From Elusimicrobia bacterium RIFCSPHIGHO2_02_FULL_57_9 (GTDB lineage Bacteria; Elusimicrobiota; Elusimicrobia; UBA1565; UBA9628), in assembly GCA_001800015.1 (NCBI GenBank), contig MGUO01000002.1, positions 1-12,216 on the forward strand: a stretch of 12,216 nucleotides of DNA, written 5' to 3'. The translations under genes and the position numbers were made by a program. Below are positions 1-7,100 of the stretch, piece by piece (position 1 is the stretch's first letter; each line of letters opens with the position of its first letter). Below the pieces are notes generated by a model that was given only the letters and a program-made list of their open reading frames with translations, ran no database searches and was not told where the DNA came from.

Positions 1-3000
1 ATGGAACCGGGTGAGGTTGGTCCAGATGCCGGCTCCAACAGCGGAGGTATCAAGGGACCAGGCCTGTGAGGTGGTCGGCGCGCCCGCATGGGAAATTTTG
101 AAATACTTGACGGGGTTGCCGAAAGTGCCCGAGGCATCCGTGGCGTTAAGGCAATTGTTAAAACTAGGATTGTCGGATCCATCGTCTTTGCAAATAGCCG
201 CGAAGGTGGCTCCCAATCCGGAGTGGGGGTCGATCGCCGTTCCGCTGATGGAGCCCACCGGGCTGGTGACATCGGCCTCGTTGCCGGGCGTATTGACCAC
301 GGTACCGGGAGCCTGTTTATCCACCTTAAAGCAGCGCACATTGTAATTGCCGAAATCCAAGGCATCGCAATCCAAAAGGTTCGCCGGCGTTTCCATGTTC
401 GGCTTCCATACCAAACCCGAAGTCACGCCCGCGTCTTTTCCGCGCAGACGCAGGCGATAAGAGGCTCCCGTGGACAGGGTTTCCCACAGCCCCCCCCCTA
501 CGCCGATCTGGGTGCCGTAGGTATACTGGGCCCCCAAGGTGCCGCTGGTGATCATGGGTTTAAAGGCGCCGGGCGTGCCGCAGGTGGCGTTAAAGGCCGA
601 TCCGCTCCAGCATAAGCCGGCGCTGGGCCCGTTCATATCCCTGATTTCCACCTCCTCGGCGCAAATATTAACCGCGCCGCCCGGCCAGGCGCCGGGCCCG
701 CCGGACATGGCGCAGAGGATGTCGCTTCCGGAGCCTGTGCCGGCGGGCAAATCAAAGGCCGTTCCTGCTATGGAGGCCAGGTTGTAGCCGGTATGGGAGG
801 AATACCAGACATTATTGGTCGTGGTGGAAGGCAATATCAAGGTCGAAGTCGGGACCTGGACTTCCCACTGGAACACGGCCTTCAGAGAGTTGGTATCGGT
901 TATATTCTCGTAAGGCGCCGGAACATTATCCTGGGCCCAAACATAAAGGAAGTAGGTGTCGGTGGAACGGCTGTCCCAGAAAAACCCGCTTGACGCGCCC
1001 AAGGTCAAGCTCCAGTTGCTTCCCGAGAAAGAAGCCGCGGGGATTTTGGGGTCATTGCGCACCGCATCCCAGTGGGGCTCGCCGGTGGTATACCATTTCC
1101 CGTCGCTTTGCCGTTTGACTCCCAGGCCGACCCACTTGGTCCCCGCGGTCTTGAAGTCGGAACCGAATATTTCATCATTGACCACGCCGGAAATCGCGCC
1201 TGGAAGGTCGGCGGAATCGCTGAAAGTGGTGCCCGAAGCGATATTGACGGCGCTTAAGGCCGGGGCGGAGGAGTCGAAAATAAAGACGAGGGGGTTAAAC
1301 GCGGTTTGGTTGTCCGCCGCGTCCTTGATGAAATAGTTAAGGGTATATTGCTTGGAATTGCGCCATTCGATCCCGGAGGTGATGGAAACCTGGTAAGGAA
1401 CCGTGGTGGTGGACACCGCCTTGATCCACATCGACGCCCCCGTTCCCCAGGTGGACCCGCTCCACTGGAATTCGCTTAAGCCGTCGAAATAGCTCAAGGC
1501 ATAGCTGGAAACCGCGATGCCGGAGCCGGCGCCCTCGCTGATGGACAGGCGTATGGTGTTCAGGGGATTGGAGGATAAATAGAGGCCCACGTTGGAGGAA
1601 GTGGAGAAAACCGGAGCTCCGTTATCGGTTTCGCTTCCCGTGCTGATTTTAATGGAGGAAACCACGGGCGCGTTCTTGTCCACCTTCAGGTATTTGCGGA
1701 AAAGCGGGACGGCGGCCGTGCCGGTGGAATTGCCGGCCGAGTCCGCGGCGTAGACATCGATGCGGTAGACATAGCCTTCCCCGAAACCGCTGCCCACGGG
1801 ATAGGACCAGGCCGTGGGCGTGGTGGTGGTGCTGACCAGAGTGCTGATAAGCTTATCTTTCCAGGAGGTGTTGCTGGTTTCAGCGGGATCAAATTCAAGG
1901 GTGTTCTCGTTAAACCATTGATCCACGGTTTCCGACACGCTGTCGGGCGTGAGCCGGGCGATGCGGATGAACACATGCGTGCGGTCCAGCGCATCGTTGA
2001 CGTTGTCTATGATGGTGCCGTCCAGCTGGGTAAAAGAGGGCAGCCAGCTGGCCGTGCCGGAGCTCTCGGCCAAGCCGCCGGGCGAGGTGATGGCGGCGGT
2101 GGGCTTGCTGGTGTCATAAATGAAGGTCGTGTAGCCGCCGTCGGCGCCGGAGCTTGAGTAATCCACGACATGGCCCGCCAGATCCTGGGCATAGGCCGAT
2201 ATCCTATATTGATGGCCGTTTTCCCATTGCGGCAATTTGATCGAGGTTCCGGCGTTGATATCCACGCCTATGCTTCCCACCAGCGCGGGGGTGAAAATCG
2301 TCTGGGGAGTGCCGGCCGAAGTGGTGGAAATCCATATCTGCTGGTCGACCGGGCCCAAAATACCGTCGGCGCCGAAGGCTCTCCAAGTCTCCGATGAGCT
2401 GTCGCCGCCGCCCACACCGGTGGGAAAGCCCATGTCCTGAACAAGGAATTGGGTCGTGGTCAGCCCCGAGCCGATATCGGAGAATAAGAAGGTGATATTA
2501 TTGACCGCGTTGGTGGCCCCGACCACAGGCAGGCTTAAGGTCGCGGTGGAAAAATACCGGTCCAGGGTGACTGAGACCGTGCTCACGAAGCCGGTTTGAT
2601 AGGGGCTGCCCCGCCCTCCGTCGCTGGTGCGGCCGCGCGCGGCGAATTCATAGGGGCCGTCATCGGGCACCGCGGAAGCATCGCCGGCGTTAAACGCATA
2701 GCTATAAGCCGTGGCAGCGGGCGTAAGCGCGGCCGATTTCCATTTATCCTCTTGCGTGGAGAAGCCCAACGTGGTCATGTTCGTGCCGTTCCAAACCTTG
2801 CCGGACGCCACATGAGTGATGCGCACATCCGCCCCGCTGACCGAAGCTTGATCGGCGATAAAGCTGGTGAAGGCAACGCCGCCGGCAATCTGTGAGAAAC
2901 CCACGCTGTTGCCGGGCTGCGGCGTGACGATGGTGGCGGTGGGAACGGTCACATAAAAAGTGCTGGAAGCGCTTAAGGCCGTTCCGGAGGAAGGATTGAC

Positions 3001-5193
3001 CAGGATCAGGCGGTAAGCGCCCGGCGCGGCGGAGGTGGAGACCTGGATAAAAGTTTGCAGCTGCGTGCCCTGGGTGTTGACATAGGTCAGGGAAGCCACG
3101 CCGATATTATTCTCCATGCCGCTGTCCGAAGCGCGTTGAAACTGGACTTGCACCGTATTGGCGCCGGGGACCATGCTGGTCCCCACGCTGCCTATGCCGT
3201 TCCAGTTCATGAAACCACTGCCGTCAAGGGTGATGGTCCGGCTTAAGCCCGTAGTCCCGTCATTGCGCGTCACCGCGCCGGCCGAAACCGGCCCGCCGTC
3301 GGCGTCATAGACCCCCATGATGGCGGGCGCGGGAAGTGTCAGGGTAAAAGTGCTTACATCCGCGCTGCCTGCCCGGTCGCGGTCGTATTTGGTCGGGTAT
3401 TCCTGGCCGTCAGGAGCCACGACGCGCAAATTGTAAGAATAATCCGTGGCCACATAAGTGGACAAAATGACATTGGCCCGCAGGCTCGTGTCGGAGAGCC
3501 AGGTGGTGGAAGTGACGCTGATTTCGGTTTGCACGTCTCCATAAATAGGCACGCCGCTGGAAACCGTATAGGCAACGGTGTCTTTTAGGATCAGGAATTG
3601 CGGAGTAGCTCCCTGGCCCAGGTTCTGGAAATTAAGACCGGTAATATTCAAGGAATAGCTGGGGCTGAACAAGTAGGCTGGAGAGCCCGAAACCGTCGCC
3701 GAGGTATAACCTATTACGGCCACGGGCGCAAATGTGGAGGTAATGATTTTATCGAAATAAACTTTGGAATCATCGCTCCACATAATGGGCAACGGCTGAT
3801 CGACCCCTCCCCAGAACCCCAGTTTAGGGTTATTTAAACCGGTACCCGTGGTGAATATTTTAGAGGCATCGCAGGCGGTGGTGGCAGTGGCGGTTGACCG
3901 GCAAGCGATATATCTCAGTTCATCCGAATTGATCGAAACATAGGCGATATAGGCATCGGTAAAAGTAGGTTTGGTAACGAGGCCGATGGCTGGGCTGTGC
4001 AAGGGCGTGGCTTGCGCTCCACCGGCATCGATAACCAGGGCAGTCGACATCGCTCCGGCTGCCGTTCGCCTTTGATAGCGCAGGTCGCCGTTTCTGTCAA
4101 TCCAGGCAAAATGGGCGGAGCTTCCCCCCGGCTCATTGATAACGGACATGCCGTAGCCTTCCTCATCACCTAGGTTCGTGACGTTGTGAAGCTCGCTGGC
4201 AAGGCTAAGGTCGGTTGAGACCGGCGTCACCCGGTTGCTGGTGCGAGCGAGAGTCACAATGACGCCATCCTGATTGTTAGCATCGTCAATATTATCGGCT
4301 CTGCTGCCTAAAACAAATCCGGCGGTAGCGCCGTCCCAAACAGGCGCGATGGCCGGCCCGGCAAGGAAGTCCGCCGTGTTGTCGGCACCTGTATTGTTAA
4401 TGTGATGGCACTCAGCGTAAACGTTGATTGAGCCGCCCACATAGCCTGTCGCATCAGCGGTCAAATTGGTAACCCCAATACTTCCCATGCCGAGAAGACC
4501 GGCCAGGTTGTTGGAGACATCAGCGAATAAAGCAAGATACTGGCCGGTGGCGCTGGAGCTCGAATAAGTAACCACGGCAGACCGTTGGCCATGAGGATCC
4601 CAAGTCGCGTTGCCGTTGGAGCTGGTAGTATACCGGCAGCTAGTCGGTGTATTGAGACGAAGAGTCATGCGCTGACGCACGATCCCTGCGCTGTCCCAAT
4701 CGATGGAACCGTCGCTGCTAAGCGTTCCAAAACGGAGAAAGACCTTATTGCCGGTGGCATCTCCCATGGTGCCATTCGCCGTGGAACCACCCGCCCCCGT
4801 ATCCGAGTTACCATCGTTGGCTACCACGTAAACTCTGTTCAACTCAGGCACATACCAAACACTAGGGTGGCCCCACGCCGCGTCAGGGGCTGTCTGCAAA
4901 AAAGGAAAAACATCGGCCTGGGTGGTCCAATTGCCGCTGTCATTCTTGGCTTTCCAGTTCAATCCGTCGGAAGAATAACGCCAAACCACGCGGTCAGAGT
5001 TCGTAGCTTTGAAAAAAACCCAGTAGCCGCGCCCCGGAACATAAAGCAGGTTTCTCTGTCCCGCATAAGCCGTGCTGGCTCCGTTGCCTCCGACGACGCG
5101 TTCGGAGGCCCAAAGGGATAAAGACCCCAATAATGCCAGACAGCCGGCCAGAGCCGGGACTATCAGGTATTTGGCGGGAGATCTTTTATCCAT
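1..5193 (-). CDS. Giant exported multi-domain Ig-like surface protein (3' end beyond window)
   Basis: Uninterrupted frame of 1731 codons, still open at position 1. The ATG at 5193-5191 has SD AGGAG (5202-5198) four bases upstream. Residues 1-30 are a signal peptide: basic start MDKRSPAK, then a hydrophobic stretch ending near WAS-E; it contains a lipobox-like LAGC with Cys18. Residues about 40-490 look like a sialidase-type beta-propeller, with Asp-box-like SSDG..W motifs at 74-80 and 159-166. Residues about 493-750 hold two IPT/TIG-like folds (ITGLNF, ITLDGSGF). From about 751 on, modules of roughly 130-175 residues begin with linkers such as YDTSKP (1026), VDKNAP (1171), FDSSAP (1306) and VDKQAP (1624), typical of bacterial Ig-like or cadherin-like surface proteins. 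Thr, Ser and Gly are abundant. It overlaps the HEAT gene's stop by 8 nt, implying coupled translation. Adhesion or another surface role is inferred; no catalytic site was identified. Confidence 0.9.
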   Translation of the reverse strand, partial: MDKRSPAKYLIVPALAGCLALLGSLSLWASERVVGGNGASTAYAGQRNLLYVPGRGYWVFFKATNSDRVVWRYSSDGLNWKAKNDSGNWTTQADVFPFLQTAPDAAWGHPSVWYVPELNRVYVVANDGNSDTGAGGSTANGTMGDATGNKVFLRFGTLSSDGSIDWDSAGIVRQRMTLRLNTPTSCRYTTSSNGNATWDPHGQRSAVVTYSSSSATGQYLALFADVSNNLAGLLGMGSIGVTNLTADATGYVGGSINVYAECHHINNTGADNTADFLAGPAIAPVWDGATAGFVLGSRADNIDDANNQDGVIVTLARTSNRVTPVSTDLSLASELHNVTNLGDEEGYGMSVINEPGGSSAHFAWIDRNGDLRYQRRTAAGAMSTALVIDAGGAQATPLHSPAIGLVTKPTFTDAYIAYVSINSDELRYIACRSTATATTACDASKIFTTGTGLNNPKLGFWGGVDQPLPIMWSDDSKVYFDKIITSTFAPVAVIGYTSATVSGSPAYLFSPSYSLNITGLNFQNLGQGATPQFLILKDTVAYTVSSGVPIYGDVQTEISVTSTTWLSDTSLRANVILSTYVATDYSYNLRVVAPDGQEYPTKYDRDRAGSADVSTFTLTLPAPAIMGVYDADGGPVSAGAVTRNDGTTGLSRTITLDGSGFMNWNGIGSVGTSMVPGANTVQVQFQRASDSGMENNIGVASLTYVNTQGTQLQTFIQVSTSAAPGAYRLILVNPSSGTALSASSTFYVTVPTATIVTPQPGNSVGFSQIAGGVAFTSFIADQASVSGADVRITHVASGKVWNGTNMTTLGFSTQEDKWKSAALTPAATAYSYAFNAGDASAVPDDGPYEFAARGRTSDGGRGSPYQTGFVSTVSVTLDRYFSTATLSLPVVGATNAVNNITFLFSDIGSGLTTTQFLVQDMGFPTGVGGGDSSSETWRAFGADGILGPVDQQIWISTTSAGTPQTIFTPALVGSIGVDINAGTSIKLPQWENGHQYRISAYAQDLAGHVVDYSSSGADGGYTTFIYDTSKPTAAITSPGGLAESSGTASWLPSFTQLDGTIIDNVNDALDRTHVFIRIARLTPDSVSETVDQWFNENTLEFDPAETSNTSWKDKLISTLVSTTTTPTAWSYPVGSGFGEGYVYRIDVYAADSAGNSTGTAAVPLFRKYLKVDKNAPVVSSIKISTGSETDNGAPVFSTSSNVGLYLSSNPLNTIRLSISEGAGSGIAVSSYALSYFDGLSEFQWSGSTWGTGASMWIKAVSTTTVPYQVSITSGIEWRNSKQYTLNYFIKDAADNQTAFNPLVFIFDSSAPALSAVNIASGTTFSDSADLPGAISGVVNDEIFGSDFKTAGTKWVGLGVKRQSDGKWYTTGEPHWDAVRNDPKIPAASFSGSNWSLTLGASSGFFWDSRSTDTYFLYVWAQDNVPAPYENITDTNSLKAVFQWEVQVPTSTLILPSTTTNNVWYSSHTGYNLASIAGTAFDLPAGTGSGSDILCAMSGGPGAWPGGAVNICAEEVEIRDMNGPSAGLCWSGSAFNATCGTPGAFKPMITSGTLGAQYTYGTQIGVGGGLWETLSTGASYRLRLRGKDAGVTSGLVWKPNMETPANLLDCDALDFGNYNVRCFKVDKQAPGTVVNTPGNEADVTSPVGSISGTAIDPHSGLGATFAAICKDDGSDNPSFNNCLNATDASGTFGNPVKYFKISHAGAPTTSQAWSLDTSAVGAGIWTNLTRFH

Positions 5194-5932
5194 TGATCTC
5201 CTGGAGCGCTGTTTCAATGCGACGCTTTAATTCCGGATTGGCGCCGAAGGCCGCCTGTCTGAGAGCCGGCACCGCTGATTTAGCATTGGCTCCCATCTTG
5301 GCTAGGGCGTCGGCGGCCGCAGCCCGGACCGCGACCTCGGGATCCTCCAGGGCTTTGCCCAAAGCCGGGACCGCTGAAGCCGCGTGAGGACCGACTTGGC
5401 CTAAAGCCGCGGCTGCGTACAAGCGAACATCCGGGTTGTTGTCCTTGAGCGCAGCCGCAAGCTTTCCTGCCTGGGCGGCGGCCCGGGGGCTCATGGCCTT
5501 GACCAAGGCTTGACCGCAATAATGCTTGACTTCCGGCTTATTGCTCACGCAATCCAGCAGTTTAGGCGCCAAATGAGATGATTCGGGACCGATCAACTGG
5601 AATAAAAACCCGCCCGCTGCCATACGACGCTGAGAATCGTCCAGAAGCGACATTAAATCAGGCAGTATTTTCGAACCCATTCGCGCCAAAATTCTGCCTG
5701 CCATTTCCCGGCTCCGAGCGCCCTTAACCGAACCGACCACCTCAGCGACCGCCTGAGGGCCGGCCTTGACCAAGGCATCCATGGCCGAAACGCGCTCTTC
5801 GGGCTCAAGAGAACGCAGCTGGGCGATCAGGGCGGGATAATCACCGGCCGATGCCGAGACGGCCAAAAGCGTTGATGCTGTTGATGCTATGAGCAATAGA
5901 TATCGCGCGCACGGAAAAAATAGAGGCCCCAC
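5186..5932 (-). CDS. Exported HEAT-repeat (PBS-lyase-like) protein
   Basis: A 248-aa protein if started at GTG 5932, chosen because AGAGGA (5943-5938) lies 5 nt upstream and because it places a normal signal peptide at the N-terminus (hydrophobic YLLLIASTASTLLAV, likely cleavage after SASA, about residue 29). The frame also opens at ATG 6043, but that start has no SD and would add 37 unusual residues. The mature part is alpha-helical. Residues about 158-247 carry clear HEAT_2 repeats of the form DPEVRxxAAxALxxxG..A..AVPAL (DNNPDVRLYAAAALGQVG, then DPEVAVRAAAADALAKMG), and looser repeats precede them from about residue 33. HEAT arrays are protein-binding scaffolds; a periplasmic or surface partner is likely, and the overlapping giant protein is an obvious candidate (inference). 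No enzymatic motif is visible. Confidence 0.88.
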   Translation of the reverse strand: MGPLFFPCARYLLLIASTASTLLAVSASAGDYPALIAQLRSLEPEERVSAMDALVKAGPQAVAEVVGSVKGARSREMAGRILARMGSKILPDLMSLLDDSQRRMAAGGFLFQLIGPESSHLAPKLLDCVSNKPEVKHYCGQALVKAMSPRAAAQAGKLAAALKDNNPDVRLYAAAALGQVGPHAASAVPALGKALEDPEVAVRAAAADALAKMGANAKSAVPALRQAAFGANPELKRRIETALQEING

Positions 5933-6045
5933 GGCCGTCCTCTGGAGCCCGCTTGGCTGGCGCCTCATTTGACTGTTAAGAATACCCGGCGCGGGGCTCC
6001 GGGTGATGTCAAAAAGATTAACAGAATCTTGCTTATTTCTCATTT

Positions 6046-6177
6046 TTAAGCGTTTAAGCGCGCATTCTCCGCAAGGTTTGCGCTACCCGCCGGCGACTCC
6101 CAAAGCCCGGGAGCCGCGCTATTGGCTGTATACATCGCGCGCGCGCATGAAGGACTTCCCTTCTCGTATTTTCTCAT
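6046..6177 (-). CDS. Possible small ORF, 43 aa, unknown
   Basis: ATG at 6177 is preceded by AAAGGGG six bases upstream, a good SD match. The frame runs 43 codons to TAA, and its stop lies 2 nt before the alternative ATG (6043) of the HEAT gene. The peptide has a basic start (MRKYEKG), no membrane segment and no family I recognise. It fills most of the gap between the riboswitch-controlled gene and the HEAT gene. It includes an alternating CG stretch (about 6135-6145), so its composition may be accidental. It could be a leader peptide coupling translation into the HEAT gene, or not a gene at all. Confidence 0.25.
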   Translation of the reverse strand: MRKYEKGSPSCARAMYTANSAAPGLWESPAGSANLAENARLNA

Positions 6178-6263
6178 CGTTAGCCCCTTTAAAATTTCTG
6201 TTCCCGGCTTCCGACATCGACTACGGCTTGCGGCGTGAGGGTAATGGGCCGGCTAGGCAGGAA

Positions 6264-6749
6264 TTAACAGCGCAGGACTAAAGGGATTGAGGCTGAAGCG
6301 CTGACTGGAGCGCAAAATTTCTTGAAGGCCGGACAACTCACGGCCGTCGCGATAAAGGCGAAAATCGCGAAGAGAGGGATCTTTTGGCTGGATATGGTTT
6401 TGGGCACCAAGGCCCAGGATTGGGGCCAATGAAACAAGGGCAGGCTCATGCTCCAGGAGATTTTTAAGACAGCTAAAAACTCCAACAGGTAAACGACGGT
6501 TTTGGCTTGCGGCAGACGTGAAGAGAAAGCGGCCGCGGCTGCGGCTTTCGCCGCCGCCGCCTTTATTTGGCTCTCGACAAGACGGGCCGAAACCGGGCGT
6601 CCCAACTCATCGCGAACATCTAAACCGAGGGGGTTATGCAAAGAGGCCCAAGGGTCAACCCCTTGAGCCTCCAGTCCCACCGCTTGCTCCAGCGCCGGGC
6701 TGGAAGTCGCGGCCAACGTCATGATTAAAATTATTTTTCCGAGCATCAT
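6264..6749 (-). CDS. Riboswitch-controlled small exported/membrane protein, unknown function
   Basis: A 161-aa protein from tandem ATG codons (6749 and 6746), just after the terminator's T-run, with weak SD-like bases (GGATAAGG). An upstream in-frame ATG at 6794 has a better SD (GAGGGG) but lies inside the terminator hairpin, so I prefer 6749. Residues 1-19 are a signal peptide or membrane anchor (MMLGKIILIMTLAATSSPA). Next come a short soluble part with DPWASLHNPLGLDVRDELG (32-50), an Ala-rich helix (64-74), a moderately hydrophobic segment (about 85-105) and a probable membrane segment (about 124-139), ending in a Ser/Ala-rich tail with three Cys (139, 146, 161). I do not recognise the family. 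It is the first gene after the c-di-GMP riboswitch, so it is probably a c-di-GMP effector gene linked to surface, motility or export functions (inference). Confidence 0.65.
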   Translation of the reverse strand: MMLGKIILIMTLAATSSPALEQAVGLEAQGVDPWASLHNPLGLDVRDELGRPVSARLVESQIKAAAAKAAAAAAFSSRLPQAKTVVYLLEFLAVLKISWSMSLPLFHWPQSWALVPKTISSQKIPLFAIFAFIATAVSCPAFKKFCAPVSASASIPLVLRC

Positions 6750-6766
6750 CCTTATCCAGTTACCCC

Positions 6767-6834
6767 AAAAAACAGGCCCGGCCTCACCCACCATCTTACC
6801 CCTCTGTCCCGAAGATGGCTAGCTAAGGCCGGGC
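6767..6834 (-). terminator. Intrinsic terminator, riboswitch expression platform
   Basis: The transcript reads GCCCGGCCT (6834-6826) and later AGGCCGGGC (6784-6776), a perfect 9-bp outer stem. Inside it CCATCTT (6818-6812) pairs with AAGATGG (6797-6791), a 7-bp inner stem. Three bases later comes a run of six T (6772-6767). It lies between the riboswitch aptamer and the first downstream start codon, the usual place for a transcription-terminating expression platform. The inner loop also holds a good SD (GAGGGG) and the alternative ATG at 6794, which folding would hide. Confidence 0.85.
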
Positions 6835-6860
6835 GGATATGGATAAAACCCGCGACGTCC

Positions 6861-6960
6861 AGACGTCCAGCTCTTCGGCAGCCAGGCGACCTCATCAGAG
6901 GCCCTGCGCTTTGCGCCCCACCCTCACGGACGGTTTGCCGTTTATCGGTTACCAACGTCT
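6861..6960 (-). promoter_or_regulatory. Cyclic-di-GMP-I (GEMM-I) riboswitch aptamer
   Basis: The minus strand shows the conserved GEMM-I blocks in order: CGGCAAACC (6940-6932), a hairpin closed by GNRA tetraloop GTGA (6927-6924), GGGGCGCAAAGC (6919-6908), GGGCCT, then GAGGTCGCCTGGCTGCCGAAG (starting at 6893 and matching the family's AGGTAGCC..GG.TGCCGAA). Flanking AGACGT (6960-6955) and ACGTCT (6866-6861) could close P1. The base just before GCAAACC is G, the position I take as G20. That is the c-di-GMP form rather than the A20 variant known for cGAMP-sensing GEMM-I RNAs. The 5' end coincides with the predicted transcription start, and the intrinsic terminator follows about 30 nt downstream. 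In the cell it would switch transcription of the downstream gene or genes with the c-di-GMP level. Confidence 0.9.
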
Positions 6961-6966
6961 AAACTA

Positions 6967-6994
6967 AGTATACCAGATATCGTGTTCTTGTCAA
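6967..6994 (-). promoter_or_regulatory. Sigma70-type promoter of the riboswitch transcript
   Basis: Minus strand TTGACA (6994-6989), a 16-bp spacer, then TATACT (6972-6967), near-consensus for sigma70. The expected start is about 6960, immediately before the riboswitch aptamer, so the untranslated leader runs about 210 nt to the ATG at 6749. One arm of the 6990-7010 palindrome overlaps the -35 box. Confidence 0.8.
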
Positions 6995-7010
6995 GACCTA
7001 GAGTCTTGAC
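6990..7010. repeat. Palindrome over the -35 box, operator candidate
   Basis: Plus-strand GTCAAGAC (6990-6997), a 5-bp centre, then GTCTTGAC (7003-7010): a perfect 8-bp inverted repeat. The lower-coordinate arm shares five bases with the minus-strand -35 box TTGACA. Its size and position suit a dimeric repressor site, but no regulator gene that would bind it is in the window. Confidence 0.5.
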
Positions 7011-7046
7011 TTGTCTAGCATTTTTAAAAATAACCGGCAGGTTTCC

Positions 7047-7081
7047 GCGCTGATATGGAAACGATGATGGGCAATCAGCGC
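7047..7081. repeat. Inverted repeat, 8-bp stem
   Basis: GCGCTGAT (7047-7054) and ATCAGCGC (7074-7081) form a perfect 8-bp stem around a 19-nt loop, upstream of the riboswitch promoter. On the minus strand a weak AACC/GGTT hairpin followed by ATTTTT comes soon after, so together they may serve as a poor terminator for the signalling operon. A binding site is equally possible. Confidence 0.4.
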
Positions 7082-7100
7082 ATCGGCGTGCCAATTCCAA

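Noticed and set aside
1686..1994. Pro-rich minus-strand open frame of 102 codons
   Set aside because: Shifted-frame shadow inside the giant gene, whose main frame is uninterrupted here.
4585..5121. Plus-strand open frame of 178 codons
   Set aside because: Antisense to the propeller-like region of the giant protein; no recognisable domain or start signals.
5984..6004. ACCCGG/CCGGGT hairpin upstream of the HEAT start as a terminator
   Set aside because: Only a 6-bp stem with no T-run, so too weak to be called a terminator on the minus strand.
6061..6110. Possible second GEMM-like element (GCGCAAACC near 6080 on the minus strand)
   Set aside because: Only one short block matches; the GGACGCAAAGC and AGGT.GCC blocks are missing.
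6133..6146. Alternating CG tract as Z-DNA or a tandem repeat
   Set aside because: Too short, and explained by GC-rich composition.
6752..6955. Minus-strand open frame of 67 codons across the intergenic region
   Set aside because: It coincides with the conserved riboswitch and terminator RNA structure; its residues show no family resemblance.
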